From Faecalibacterium hattorii (lineage in GTDB: Bacteria; Bacillota; Clostridia; Oscillospirales; Ruminococcaceae): a stretch of 64,000 bases of DNA. Positions 42,625-50,120 of this stretch are shown here, one piece after another. A program made the position numbers and the translations under genes. Numbering within the stretch: position 1 is the stretch's first letter; each line of letters starts with the position of its first letter. The stretch is taken from positions 186,001 through 250,000 of the forward strand of contig NZ_PRLC01000001.1 of NCBI RefSeq assembly GCF_003287455.1. Direction: 5' to 3'. The notes beneath the pieces were generated by a model that saw only the letters and a list, made by a program, of their open reading frames with translations, ran no database searches and was not told where the DNA came from.

Positions 42625-42676
42625 CTTCCCCCGGATTTATTTGAAGCACGGAGATATCATTTTGAAGAAGCTCTTA

Positions 42677-43552
42677 TCAGACGAAGAGCTGCACCCACTG
42701 GTGGCCCCAAGCGGAAGTGGCATCGAAGTAGTAGCCAACGCCCATCTCGGTAGCGGAGGGGTTCAGAATGTTTGCGCGGTGGCTGTCGGAAGCCATCCAA
42801 GAGTCGAACACTTCCTGAGCAGAAGCTTCGCCCCAGCCGATGTTCTCGCCTTCGCCCTCGCCGGTCTGCTTGACGCCATACTCACCCAGAACGGTGAAGC
42901 AGTTGGTGCCATCGGGGCGGGTGTGGGAAGCGGTCTTTGCAACCTCCTGTGCGCGCTTCTCAGCGGCTGCGTTCAGGTTTGCATCGCCCAGAGCCAGAGC
43001 GGAGAGGCCGTTCTTGGTGCGCTCGTTGTTCACCAGAGTCAGGAGCTCCTGTGCGAACTGGTTGTTGCTGGTGTTGGGAGCGTAGGTGAAGATCATGACC
43101 CAGTAGTTGCCGTACTCGCCGCCTTCGTAGTAGCCGATGCCAACGTGGGTGGCGTCCTTGCTCATCATGCGGGTACGGAAGAAATCGTAACGGTTCCAAG
43201 TTTCGAAGACATCTTCAGCGGAATCGGAAGCTGCCCAGTAGTTCTCGCCAACTTCGATCTCATTGACGCCGTACTCAGCGAGGACGGTGAACTCGCGGCT
43301 ACCATTGGGGCGGTTGTAGGAGTAGTTGGTTGCCAGCTCTTCGGCACGGGCCTGAGCGGCTGCGTTCAGTTCGGTGCTACCGATGGTCAGAGGAGCGATG
43401 CCATTGGCTGCGCGCTCGTTGTTGATGAGGCTCAGCAGCTCGGCGCCATTGGAAGTTGCAGCGTGTGCGGGCATTGCCATGACCATCATCAGGCAGAACA
43501 TTGCAGCGCACAGGAGCAGGTTCTTCAGGACGTTTTTCGTAGTGTTACGCAT
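42677..43552 (-). CDS. Secreted protein with two CAP (SCP/PR1-like) domains
   Basis: The 291-residue protein has a signal peptide (about 1-32: basic start, hydrophobic core, AHAA cleavage region) and two CAP domains of about 125 residues each. Each has the family opening LLxLxNNERxxNGxxxL and the later GENxW/GENIGWGEAS. The second copy has the DSWMASDSHRANILNPSATEMGVGYY segment typical of bacterial CAP proteins; the first copy has the variant TWNRYDFFRTRMMSKDATHVGIGYY, so the domains have diverged. No cell-wall anchor is seen, so it is probably released or wall-associated. Expression is controlled by the two c-di-GMP riboswitches upstream. The biochemical role of bacterial CAP proteins is unclear. 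Confidence 0.92.
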   Translation of the reverse strand: MRNTTKNVLKNLLLCAAMFCLMMVMAMPAHAATSNGAELLSLINNERAANGIAPLTIGSTELNAAAQARAEELATNYSYNRPNGSREFTVLAEYGVNEIEVGENYWAASDSAEDVFETWNRYDFFRTRMMSKDATHVGIGYYEGGEYGNYWVMIFTYAPNTSNNQFAQELLTLVNNERTKNGLSALALGDANLNAAAEKRAQEVAKTASHTRPDGTNCFTVLGEYGVKQTGEGEGENIGWGEASAQEVFDSWMASDSHRANILNPSATEMGVGYYFDATSAWGHQWVQLFV

Positions 43553-43580
43553 CGTATTACCCTCTTTTGAGTGACCCTAC

Positions 43581-43627
43581 GAAAAAAGGTGTCGATCTGC
43601 AAAAACACACTCGGCAAATCGACACCT
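43581..43627 (-). terminator. Terminator of the proximal c-di-GMP riboswitch
   Basis: GGTGTCGAT (43588-43596) pairs with ATCGACACC (43618-43626) and is followed on the minus strand by TTTTTTCG, about 30 bp before the CAP gene start. It lies between aptamer and gene, as an expression platform should. Confidence 0.88.
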
Positions 43628-43675
43628 AGTATTCCTAGATGGAGGTCGCTCAAAGGGCGGGCACCGCGTGTCCGT

Positions 43676-43750
43676 TTTGAGAAGCAACTGGCTGCCATTT
43701 TACAGGCCCTATAGCTTTGCGTCACAGCCTTTCGACTGCTTTGCCGAGAA
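43676..43750 (-). ncRNA. c-di-GMP-I (GEMM) riboswitch aptamer, proximal copy
   Basis: On the minus strand the sequence reads GGCAAAGC, a stem closed by the CGAAAG tetraloop, GACGCAAAGC, GGGCCU and AUGGCAGCC...UUGC. These are the conserved blocks of the GEMM-I class, including the GACGCAAAGC joint and tetraloop/receptor parts. It is nearly identical to the distal copy 209 bp upstream. Confidence 0.92.
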
Positions 43751-43792
43751 TATTCAGTTTTGACGTCCTTCTTCCGTAAGAGAAGAATTACA

Positions 43793-43838
43793 ATAAAAAA
43801 GGTGCTGATCTGCTGATACACTCGACAAATCAACACCT
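43793..43838 (-). terminator. Terminator of the distal c-di-GMP riboswitch
   Basis: GGTGCTGAT (43801-43809) pairs with ATCAACACC (43829-43837) with one G-U, followed on the minus strand by TTTTTT. Confidence 0.83.
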
Positions 43839-43885
43839 GAAATTCAGATGAGGGTCACTCGACATTCCACATGGTTGTGTTCTGT

Positions 43886-43960
43886 TCGAGAAGCAACTGG
43901 CTGCCATTTTACAGGCCCTATAGCTTTGCGTCACAGTCTTTCGACTGCTTTGCCGAGGAT
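43886..43960 (-). ncRNA. c-di-GMP-I (GEMM) riboswitch aptamer, distal copy
   Basis: It has the same conserved blocks as the proximal copy, with only a few differences over about 75 nt. With its own terminator it forms a complete first unit of a tandem switch. Confidence 0.92.
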
Positions 43961-44027
43961 ATTCAATTCAGAAAACCTTTCCTGCAGTCCGTAGGCTTTC
44001 TCTCGTCCGCCTCCATTCTGCGGCTCT

Positions 44028-44056
44028 ATACTACCACATCCCACCTCCCCTGTCAA
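44028..44056 (-). promoter_or_regulatory. Promoter of the riboswitch-CAP transcript
   Basis: Minus strand TTGACA (44056-44051), 17 bp, TAGTAT (44033-44028). The transcript would carry a leader of about 470 nt holding both riboswitches. Confidence 0.8.
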
Positions 44057-44147
44057 CACTCTGCGACAGCTTTTTTCAAAATTTTTCCGCTTTCTGTTTT
44101 CGGTAGCCGTTTTTCCGGTTTTATACCTATTATAATGGCCAAATTCC

Positions 44148-44176
44148 TTGCCAAGGCCCTGCCGCAGTGGTAAAAT
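44148..44176 (+). promoter_or_regulatory. Probable promoter of the hybrid kinase gene
   Basis: TTGCCA (44148-44153), 17 bp, TAAAAT (44171-44176), about 50 bp before the start codon. Confidence 0.6.
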
Positions 44177-44230
44177 GAAAATGAAGTATCAAGCGTATGA
44201 TTTTCGACATTTTTCGAAGGAGATTTACAT

Positions 44231-47200
44231 ATGGAGTGTACCACTCTGCAGGAGGATGTCCTCTACTCCCAGAACGCCTCCAAGCTGACCCCCGAAAGCA
44301 TCGCCGCCATCCAGAACACCGTCCAGCGCAGCCAGCCGGTCGGCGTAGTGGCAGGCCTGTATGATGAAGCGCTCACCATCACGGATGTGAGCGGTTTCTT
44401 TTTAAAGAACCTCGGTTACGAATACGAAGATTTCTGCCGTGTCACCGGCTGTTCGCTCCGGGCGCTGTTCTACGGCGAGAACCAGAGCTTTCTGGCGCCG
44501 GAGCGCTGGCCCCTCATCACCGCAGACGGCGACGGCCAGCTGCTGACGAAGGACGGCGTGCCCATTTTTGCACGGCTGTACAAAATGGACTCCACCAACA
44601 GCGACGGCGCCCCCATTTGGATCCTTTCCGCCCAGATGGACTGGGTCCGCCAGAACCTCCACCTCGTCAACAGCGTCATGCGGTCCGGCATATGGTACAT
44701 CGACTGCGACCCCGCCGGTTCCCCCACCGGCGTGGTCTACAGCCACGAGTTCCGCCGGATGCTGGGCTACCACGACGTTCTGGATTTTCCCAACACGCTG
44801 GACGCTTGGTCTGCCCTCATCCACCCGGATGACCGGGACCCGGTGCTGGCCGCACTGGATCGCTCCCTCTCTGACCGGACCGGTGCCAGCCCCTACGATG
44901 TCGAGTACCGGATGCGTCTGCCCGACGGCCATTATGAGTGGTTCCGGGACAGCGCCGAGGCCAGCCGCCGCCTGAACGGCACCATCCGCCGCTTCGTGGG
45001 CGTTTTCGTCAATGTGGACAAGGAGAAAAAGGCGGAACTTCTCGTCAAAAAGAGCGAGGCCTTCCACCGCGCCTACACGGAATCCAACCTCTGCGAATAT
45101 TACGTTGATCTCCAGACCGATCATTTCGACCCCCTCAAGGAGGCTCCCTCCTTTCTGAGCGCCTTCGAGCAGCCCTCGTGGGATGCGCTGGTCTGCTCCT
45201 ACCGCGACCGCTTCATTGCGCCCGCAGACCGGGACGCCGTGGCCATGATCTTTGACCGCAGCTACATCATCGAGCGCTTCCGGCAGAACCGCCCGGAGTT
45301 GAGCTTTGAGTGCCGCCTCCGGCTGAACGGCGAGGAACGCTGGGTGCGGAACGTCGTCATGCCCGGCGAGACCGCCGGAGACCCCCGCTATGCCATCGTC
45401 TTCATCCGCGACATCACCGACTCCAAAAAGGAGGCCGCCCAGATCGCCGCGCTGACCCAGCAGAACAAGGCCATGGACATGCTGCTGCAAAGCACGGTCA
45501 AGCTCGTGGATCGGTACTTCCTGTGCAACCTTTCCACGGATGAATACACTTTCTACAACATGATCTCCGCCGCCAGCCGCCCTTCCAGCGGCTGCTACCA
45601 CGACCTTGTGGCCTACTTCCTCGCGCAGTTCCAGCCCATCGGCGGCGAGCGGACGTTAGAAGAGAGCCTCTCCCCCGCTCACCTGCGCCAGCAGCTCCGC
45701 ACCCCGGACGACATCTACCGCTTCGAGTACAGCACCAAAGATGAGACCCAGTTCAAGACCATGGCCATTCTGCCCGTCTCGTGGAAGGACGGCGTGGTGG
45801 AACAGGCCCTCTTCGTCGCACAGGATGTCACGCAGGAAAAGAAGACGGAGATCGCCTCCCGCAAGGCCCTCAAGGATGCTTACGACGCGGCCAACCGCGC
45901 CAATCGCGCCAAGACCGAGTTCCTTTCCAACATGAGCCACGACATCCGCACCCCCATGAACGCCATCGTCGGCATGACAGCCATCGCCGGGGCCAACATC
46001 AACAACCCGGAGCGGGTGGCCGATTGTCTGGGGAAGATCACCCAGTCCAGCCACCATCTGCTCGGCCTGATCAACGAAGTGCTGGATATGTCCCGCATTG
46101 AGAGCGGCAAGGTCGTGCTCAACGAGGAAGCGTTCAATCTGGCCGAACTGGTGGACGACCTCATCGGCATCAACAAGGGCAACATCGCCGCCCACGGCCA
46201 CAGCCTCGATGTCCACCTGCACAAGCTGGAACATGAGGACGTCTACGGCGACAGTCTGCGCATCCAGCAAGTCATCACCAACATCCTCAGCAACGCCATC
46301 AAGTACACCCCGGACGGCGGCCACATCGTCTTTTCCATCGCTGAGCAGCCGACCCGCTCCCCCGGCGTAGGCTGCTACCAGTTCACCGTGAAAGACAACG
46401 GCATCGGCATGACACCGGAGTTCCAGAAGATCCTGTTCGAGCCTTTCACCCGCGCGGACGACAAGCGCACCACCAAAATTCAGGGCACCGGCCTCGGCAT
46501 GGCCATCGCCCAGAACGCCGTGAACATGATGAACGGCACCATCGACGTAGAAAGCGAGCTGGGCAAGGGCAGCAAGTTCACCGTGACCATCTTCCTGAAG
46601 CTGCAAAACCGTTCCACCGAGCAGATCGACGAGCTGGTCCATCTGCCGGTCCTCGTGGTGGATGACGATGTGCTGTGCTGCGAGAGCACGGTCGAGATGC
46701 TGCAGGAAGTGGGCATCGACGGCGAGTGGACCACCTCCGGCGAGGAAGCCGTCGCCCGCGCCGCGGCCCACCACGAGGCACACAACGATTACTTCGCCGT
46801 CCTCGTGGACTGGAAGATGCCGGGCATGAACGGCGTCGAGTTGACCCGGCGCATCCGGCAGAAACTCGGCAAGGCACTGCCCATCGTCGTGCTGACGGCC
46901 TATGACTACACGGATATCGAGAACGAGGCCCGCACCGCCGGGGTCAACGACTTCATTACAAAGCCGCTCTTCCGCTCCCGCCTGACCGCCGCGCTGAAAA
47001 ATCTCGTGGCGGGCAAACCGAACGCCGCCGACCGGAACGAACTGGACGAGCTGGCCCGCTGCGATTACACCGGCAAGCGCATCCTTCTGGTGGAGGACAA
47101 CGAGCTGAACCGCGAGATCGCCAAGGAGATCATCGGGATGACCGGCGTCTCCATCGAGTGTGCCGAAAACGGCCGGGAGGCCGTAGAAAAGTTCACAGCA

Positions 47201-47446
47201 GCCCCCGTCGGCTATTACGATCTGATCTTCATGGACATCCAGATGCCGCTGATGAACGGCTACGAAACCACCGCCGCCATCCGGGCCCAGACGCTCCACG
47301 GCGGGCAGACCATCCCCATCGTTGCCATGACGGCCAACGCCTTTGCCGAGGATGTCGTCCTCTCCCGCAATGCGGGCATGAACGATCACATCGCAAAACC
47401 CCTCGACCTGAACAAGCTGAACGACGTGTTGCGGCAATGGCTGTGA
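44231..47446 (+). CDS. Hybrid sensor histidine kinase with PAS domains and two receiver domains
   Basis: The 1071-residue signalling protein has no obvious membrane segment, so it is probably cytoplasmic. The N-terminal half carries PAS-like domains (one clear at about 150-275, with HPDDRDPV and YRMRLPDGHYEWFRD; others at about 20-140 and 280-400). HisKA follows with phospho-acceptor His570 in NMSHDIRTPMNAI, then HATPase_c with the N, G1 and G2 boxes (about 680-795). Receiver 1 has acceptor Asp860 in LVDWKMPG, and receiver 2 has Asp1002 in FMDIQMPLMNG. No DNA-binding, GGDEF or HPt output domain is present. The start at ATG 44231 follows AAGGAG. It is a single gene between the CAP and cobalamin transcription units; its output partner is not visible. 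Confidence 0.93.
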   Translation: MECTTLQEDVLYSQNASKLTPESIAAIQNTVQRSQPVGVVAGLYDEALTITDVSGFFLKNLGYEYEDFCRVTGCSLRALFYGENQSFLAPERWPLITADGDGQLLTKDGVPIFARLYKMDSTNSDGAPIWILSAQMDWVRQNLHLVNSVMRSGIWYIDCDPAGSPTGVVYSHEFRRMLGYHDVLDFPNTLDAWSALIHPDDRDPVLAALDRSLSDRTGASPYDVEYRMRLPDGHYEWFRDSAEASRRLNGTIRRFVGVFVNVDKEKKAELLVKKSEAFHRAYTESNLCEYYVDLQTDHFDPLKEAPSFLSAFEQPSWDALVCSYRDRFIAPADRDAVAMIFDRSYIIERFRQNRPELSFECRLRLNGEERWVRNVVMPGETAGDPRYAIVFIRDITDSKKEAAQIAALTQQNKAMDMLLQSTVKLVDRYFLCNLSTDEYTFYNMISAASRPSSGCYHDLVAYFLAQFQPIGGERTLEESLSPAHLRQQLRTPDDIYRFEYSTKDETQFKTMAILPVSWKDGVVEQALFVAQDVTQEKKTEIASRKALKDAYDAANRANRAKTEFLSNMSHDIRTPMNAIVGMTAIAGANINNPERVADCLGKITQSSHHLLGLINEVLDMSRIESGKVVLNEEAFNLAELVDDLIGINKGNIAAHGHSLDVHLHKLEHEDVYGDSLRIQQVITNILSNAIKYTPDGGHIVFSIAEQPTRSPGVGCYQFTVKDNGIGMTPEFQKILFEPFTRADDKRTTKIQGTGLGMAIAQNAVNMMNGTIDVESELGKGSKFTVTIFLKLQNRSTEQIDELVHLPVLVVDDDVLCCESTVEMLQEVGIDGEWTTSGEEAVARAAAHHEAHNDYFAVLVDWKMPGMNGVELTRRIRQKLGKALPIVVLTAYDYTDIENEARTAGVNDFITKPLFRSRLTAALKNLVAGKPNAADRNELDELARCDYTGKRILLVEDNELNREIAKEIIGMTGVSIECAENGREAVEKFTAAPVGYYDLIFMDIQMPLMNGYETTAAIRAQTLHGGQTIPIVAMTANAFAEDVVLSRNAGMNDHIAKPLDLNKLNDVLRQWL

Positions 47447-47450
47447 TCGC

Positions 47451-47479
47451 TTGCGTTTTTCTCGTGTGTGTGCTATACT
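47451..47479 (+). promoter_or_regulatory. Promoter of the cobalamin operon
   Basis: TTGCGT (47451-47456), 17 bp, TATACT (47474-47479), immediately after the kinase stop and about 25 bp before the riboswitch. Confidence 0.75.
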
Positions 47480-47502
47480 TTCTAGCGAACTGAATAGAAA
47501 AC

Positions 47503-47710
47503 AGTCGGTGCGTTTCGTCATTTTGCTGATAAGCGGAGGGCAGAAACGTTAAAAGGGAAGCGGGTGCACAATCCCGCACGATCTCGTCACTGTGATAAGG
47601 GAGTCCCCCGTCCGGGTGCTTTGGGCACCGGTCACTGGAGCATCTGCTCCGGGAAGGCGGCGGAGGGCGGTGATCTTTCAGTCAGGAAACCTGCCGGTTG
47701 TTGGTACGGG
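47503..47710 (+). ncRNA. Cobalamin (AdoCbl-type) riboswitch
   Basis: The conserved parts are in order: GGTGC near 47507, TTAAAAGGGAAGCGGGTGCA with AATCCCGCAC, GTCACTGTGA, a GGGAAGG core, and the B12 box CAGTCAGGAAACCTGCC (47679-47695), followed by a possible kissing-loop hairpin (GGAGCGTATGCTCC). With the terminator that follows it would lower expression of the cobalamin operon when cobalamin is plentiful. Confidence 0.95.
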
Positions 47711-47767
47711 AGCGTATGCTCCAAATCACGAGGAATTGGTTGTACCCAAAAAGCCTGAATCACTGGA

Positions 47768-47818
47768 AAGGGTCCTTTTTGTTTTGCCATCCCGCAAACA
47801 AAAGGGGCCTTTTTGTTT
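47768..47818 (+). terminator. Regulatory terminator of the cobalamin riboswitch
   Basis: GGTCCTTTTTGTTTTG (from 47771) pairs with CAAACAAAAGGGGCC (to 47809), followed by TTTTTGTTT. It lies between the aptamer and the first gene. Confidence 0.8.
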
Positions 47819-47892
47819 GGTCAGGTTCTCTTTCCTGTACCCTTCTGTCCGGTTCGAACGAATGTATCCAAAACAGGAAAGGAACACAGAAC

Positions 47893-49131
47893 ATGAGAAA
47901 ACGTACGATCCACAAGGCGGCGGCCGCTCTGACCGCCCTCACCCTCTGCGCCGGTGTGCTCACCGGCTGCGGCGGGTCTGCATCCAGCACCGCTGCTTCC
48001 AGCGTGGCAAGCTCTGCCGCCGCATCCAGCGAAGTTTCCAGTGAGGAGGCAGATGAATTGGCTGCAAAGAACGTTGCCGATCTGATCGACGCCATCTATG
48101 TGCAGGAGCGCAACGACAACACCGACGAGCAGTGCGCTGCCGCCAAGGCCGCTTGGGACGCTCTGACCGACGCACAGAAGGAGCTGGTCGAGGGCGAAGA
48201 GGCCGACCCCGATTACTTTGGCCGCGACACCGGCGATGCCTCCAAGGACGACAGCCGCAACGAGGATAACATCGGCGACAATGAGCTGCTGGTGGTCTCC
48301 TTCGGCACCTCCTTCAACGACAGCCGCGTGGCCGACATCAAGGGCATCGAGGATGCTCTGCAGGAAGCTTACCCGGATTGGTCGGTCCGCCGTGCCTTCA
48401 CCGCCCAGATCATCATCAACCATGTGCAGGCCCGTGACGGCGAGAAGATCGACAACATGCAGCAGGCCATGGACCGCGCTGTGGCCAACGGTGTGAAGAA
48501 CCTCGTGGTCCAGCCCACCCACCTGATGCACGGCGCCGAGTACGACGAGATGATGGAGATGATCGACTCCTACCGCGACAAGTTCGAATCCGTCGCCGTG
48601 GCAGAGCCCCTGCTGGGCGAGGTCGGTTCCGACGCTGCCGTCATCAACGCTGATAAGGAAGCCGTTGCCAAGGCTGTGACCGCCGCTGCCGTGAAGGAAG
48701 CCGGTTACGACAGCCTCGACGCCGCTGCTGCCGACGGTGTGGCCTTCGTCTTCATGGGCCACGGCACCTCTCACACCGCAAAGGTCAGCTACAGCCAGAT
48801 GCAGACCACCATGGACACCCTTGGCTACAGCAACATCTTCATCGGCACCGTCGAAGGCGAGCCGGAGGAGACCGCTTGTGAGAACGTGATCGAAGCCGTC
48901 AAGGCTGCCGGTTATACCAAGGTCGTCCTGCGCCCGCTGATGGTCGTTGCCGGTGACCACGCCAACAACGATATGGCCGGTGAGGACGCCGATTCTTGGC
49001 TGAGCCAGTTCAAGGCCGCCGGTGCCTTCGACTCCATCGACTGCCAGATCAATGGTCTGGGTGAGATCGACGACATCCAGCAGCTCTACGTTGCCCACAC
49101 CAAAGCCGCCATTGATTCCCTGAACGGCTAA
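47893..49131 (+). CDS. cbiK: Lipoprotein sirohydrochlorin cobaltochelatase (CbiK type)
   Basis: Starting at ATG 47893, the product has 412 residues. It begins with a lipoprotein signal (LTGCGG lipobox) and an Ala/Ser-rich linker. A small helical segment of about 45 residues follows (ADLIDAIYVQ...AWDALTDAQKELV), a type often seen in surface proteins. The CbiK chelatase domain then covers about 135-412, with the LLVVSFGTSFNDSR opening, QPTHLMHGAEYDEM and VFMGHGTSH segments carrying the metal-binding histidines. CbiK inserts Co2+ into sirohydrochlorin, but an exported lipoprotein cannot meet cytoplasmic substrate. It may instead bind or deliver cobalt or tetrapyrrole at the surface; exported CbiK forms are known in Desulfovibrio. 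It is the first gene behind the riboswitch. Confidence 0.9.
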   Translation: MRKRTIHKAAAALTALTLCAGVLTGCGGSASSTAASSVASSAAASSEVSSEEADELAAKNVADLIDAIYVQERNDNTDEQCAAAKAAWDALTDAQKELVEGEEADPDYFGRDTGDASKDDSRNEDNIGDNELLVVSFGTSFNDSRVADIKGIEDALQEAYPDWSVRRAFTAQIIINHVQARDGEKIDNMQQAMDRAVANGVKNLVVQPTHLMHGAEYDEMMEMIDSYRDKFESVAVAEPLLGEVGSDAAVINADKEAVAKAVTAAAVKEAGYDSLDAAAADGVAFVFMGHGTSHTAKVSYSQMQTTMDTLGYSNIFIGTVEGEPEETACENVIEAVKAAGYTKVVLRPLMVVAGDHANNDMAGEDADSWLSQFKAAGAFDSIDCQINGLGEIDDIQQLYVAHTKAAIDSLNG

Positions 49132-49144
49132 TATCCCGCATTTC

Positions 49145-49181
49145 ATTGCCCGAAGGGAGAAATCTTTTCGGGCAATTTTTA
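49145..49181 (+). terminator. Terminator-like hairpin after cbiK
   Basis: ATTGCCCGAA (49145-49154) pairs with TTCGGGCAAT (49167-49176), followed by TTTTTA. A second hairpin (GGGAGCC...GGCTCCC, 49184-49216) follows. Read-through must occur for the downstream genes unless another promoter exists. Confidence 0.75.
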
Positions 49182-49252
49182 TGGGAGCCGCCCCCGCATG
49201 AGGAGGAGGCTCCCACCCATCTGAAATTTTGATTTTTTGAGGTATTTGATCG

Positions 49253-50119
49253 ATGCGCTGCAAACAGTTTCTTACGCTTTCCGCCGCAACCCTGATTTTG
49301 GCCGCCGCCCTCACCGGCTGCGGTGCTTCTTCCTCCACCGCAAGCTCCGCCGCGGCCTCGGAGGCTGCGTCTTCGGCTGCTTCTTCCGTGGCCGCGACCT
49401 CGGAGGCTGCTTCGGAGGCCGCTGCCACCCTGCCGGACGGCATCTACACCGCCGACTTCGAGACCGACAGCAGCATGGTCCACACCAACGAAGCCTGTGA
49501 TGGCAAGGGCACCCTGACCGTGAAAGACGGCCAGATGACCTTCCACGTCAGCCTTGCTTCCAAGAAGATCGTCAACCTGTATCTGGGCAGCGCGGCCGAT
49601 GCCGACGCCAACAAGGCCGACTGGCTGCTCCCCACCACCGACACCGTGACCTACTCCGACGGCACCACCGAAGAGGTGTACGGCTACGATATCCCCCTGA
49701 CCGCCGTAGACGAGGACTTTGCCCTCGCCATCCTCGGCACCAAGGGCAAGTGGTACGACCACACCGTCAGTGTCCGCAACGCAGAGCCCAAGGCCGAAGA
49801 GGCCGCGGAGACCCCTGCGGACGGCGAGTACAGCGTCAATGTCGTGCTGGAGGGCGGTTCCGGCCGCGCCAGCGTGGACAGCCCCGCTGCCCTGACCGTC
49901 GCGGACGGCAGGATGACCGCTGGGATCGTCTGGAGCAGCCCCAACTACGATTATATGATCGTGGACGGCGAGAAGTATCTGCCCACCAACACCGAGGGCA
50001 ACTCCACCTTTGAGATCCCCGTGGCTGCGCTGGGCACTCCCCTCTCCGTCGTGGCGGATACCGTTGCCATGAGCACCCCCCACGAGATCGAGTACACCCT
50101 GACCTTTACCCTGAACTGA
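49253..50119 (+). CDS. Lipoprotein with two repeated beta-rich (NEAT-like) domains
   Basis: The 288-residue lipoprotein has an LTGCG lipobox at about residues 20-24, a Ser/Ala linker and two related domains of about 105 residues each. Each domain starts with (L/A)xDGxY and contains a central V(K/A)DGxMT strand pair and a Y(D/G)Y.../W segment before a closing strand. The pattern resembles NEAT or iron-transport-associated domains that bind haem, but I cannot confirm the class. Position between cbiK and the periplasmic-type binding protein suggests a surface receptor for a corrinoid, haem-like tetrapyrrole or cobalt. It is followed by the binding-protein gene after one base. Confidence 0.6.
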   Translation: MRCKQFLTLSAATLILAAALTGCGASSSTASSAAASEAASSAASSVAATSEAASEAAATLPDGIYTADFETDSSMVHTNEACDGKGTLTVKDGQMTFHVSLASKKIVNLYLGSAADADANKADWLLPTTDTVTYSDGTTEEVYGYDIPLTAVDEDFALAILGTKGKWYDHTVSVRNAEPKAEEAAETPADGEYSVNVVLEGGSGRASVDSPAALTVADGRMTAGIVWSSPNYDYMIVDGEKYLPTNTEGNSTFEIPVAALGTPLSVVADTVAMSTPHEIEYTLTFTLN

Positions 50120-50120
50120 T

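Noticed and set aside
44231-47446. Hybrid kinase considered as a c-di-GMP enzyme linked to the riboswitch
   Set aside because: It has PAS, HisKA, HATPase and receiver domains only; no GGDEF, EAL or HD-GYP motif is present.
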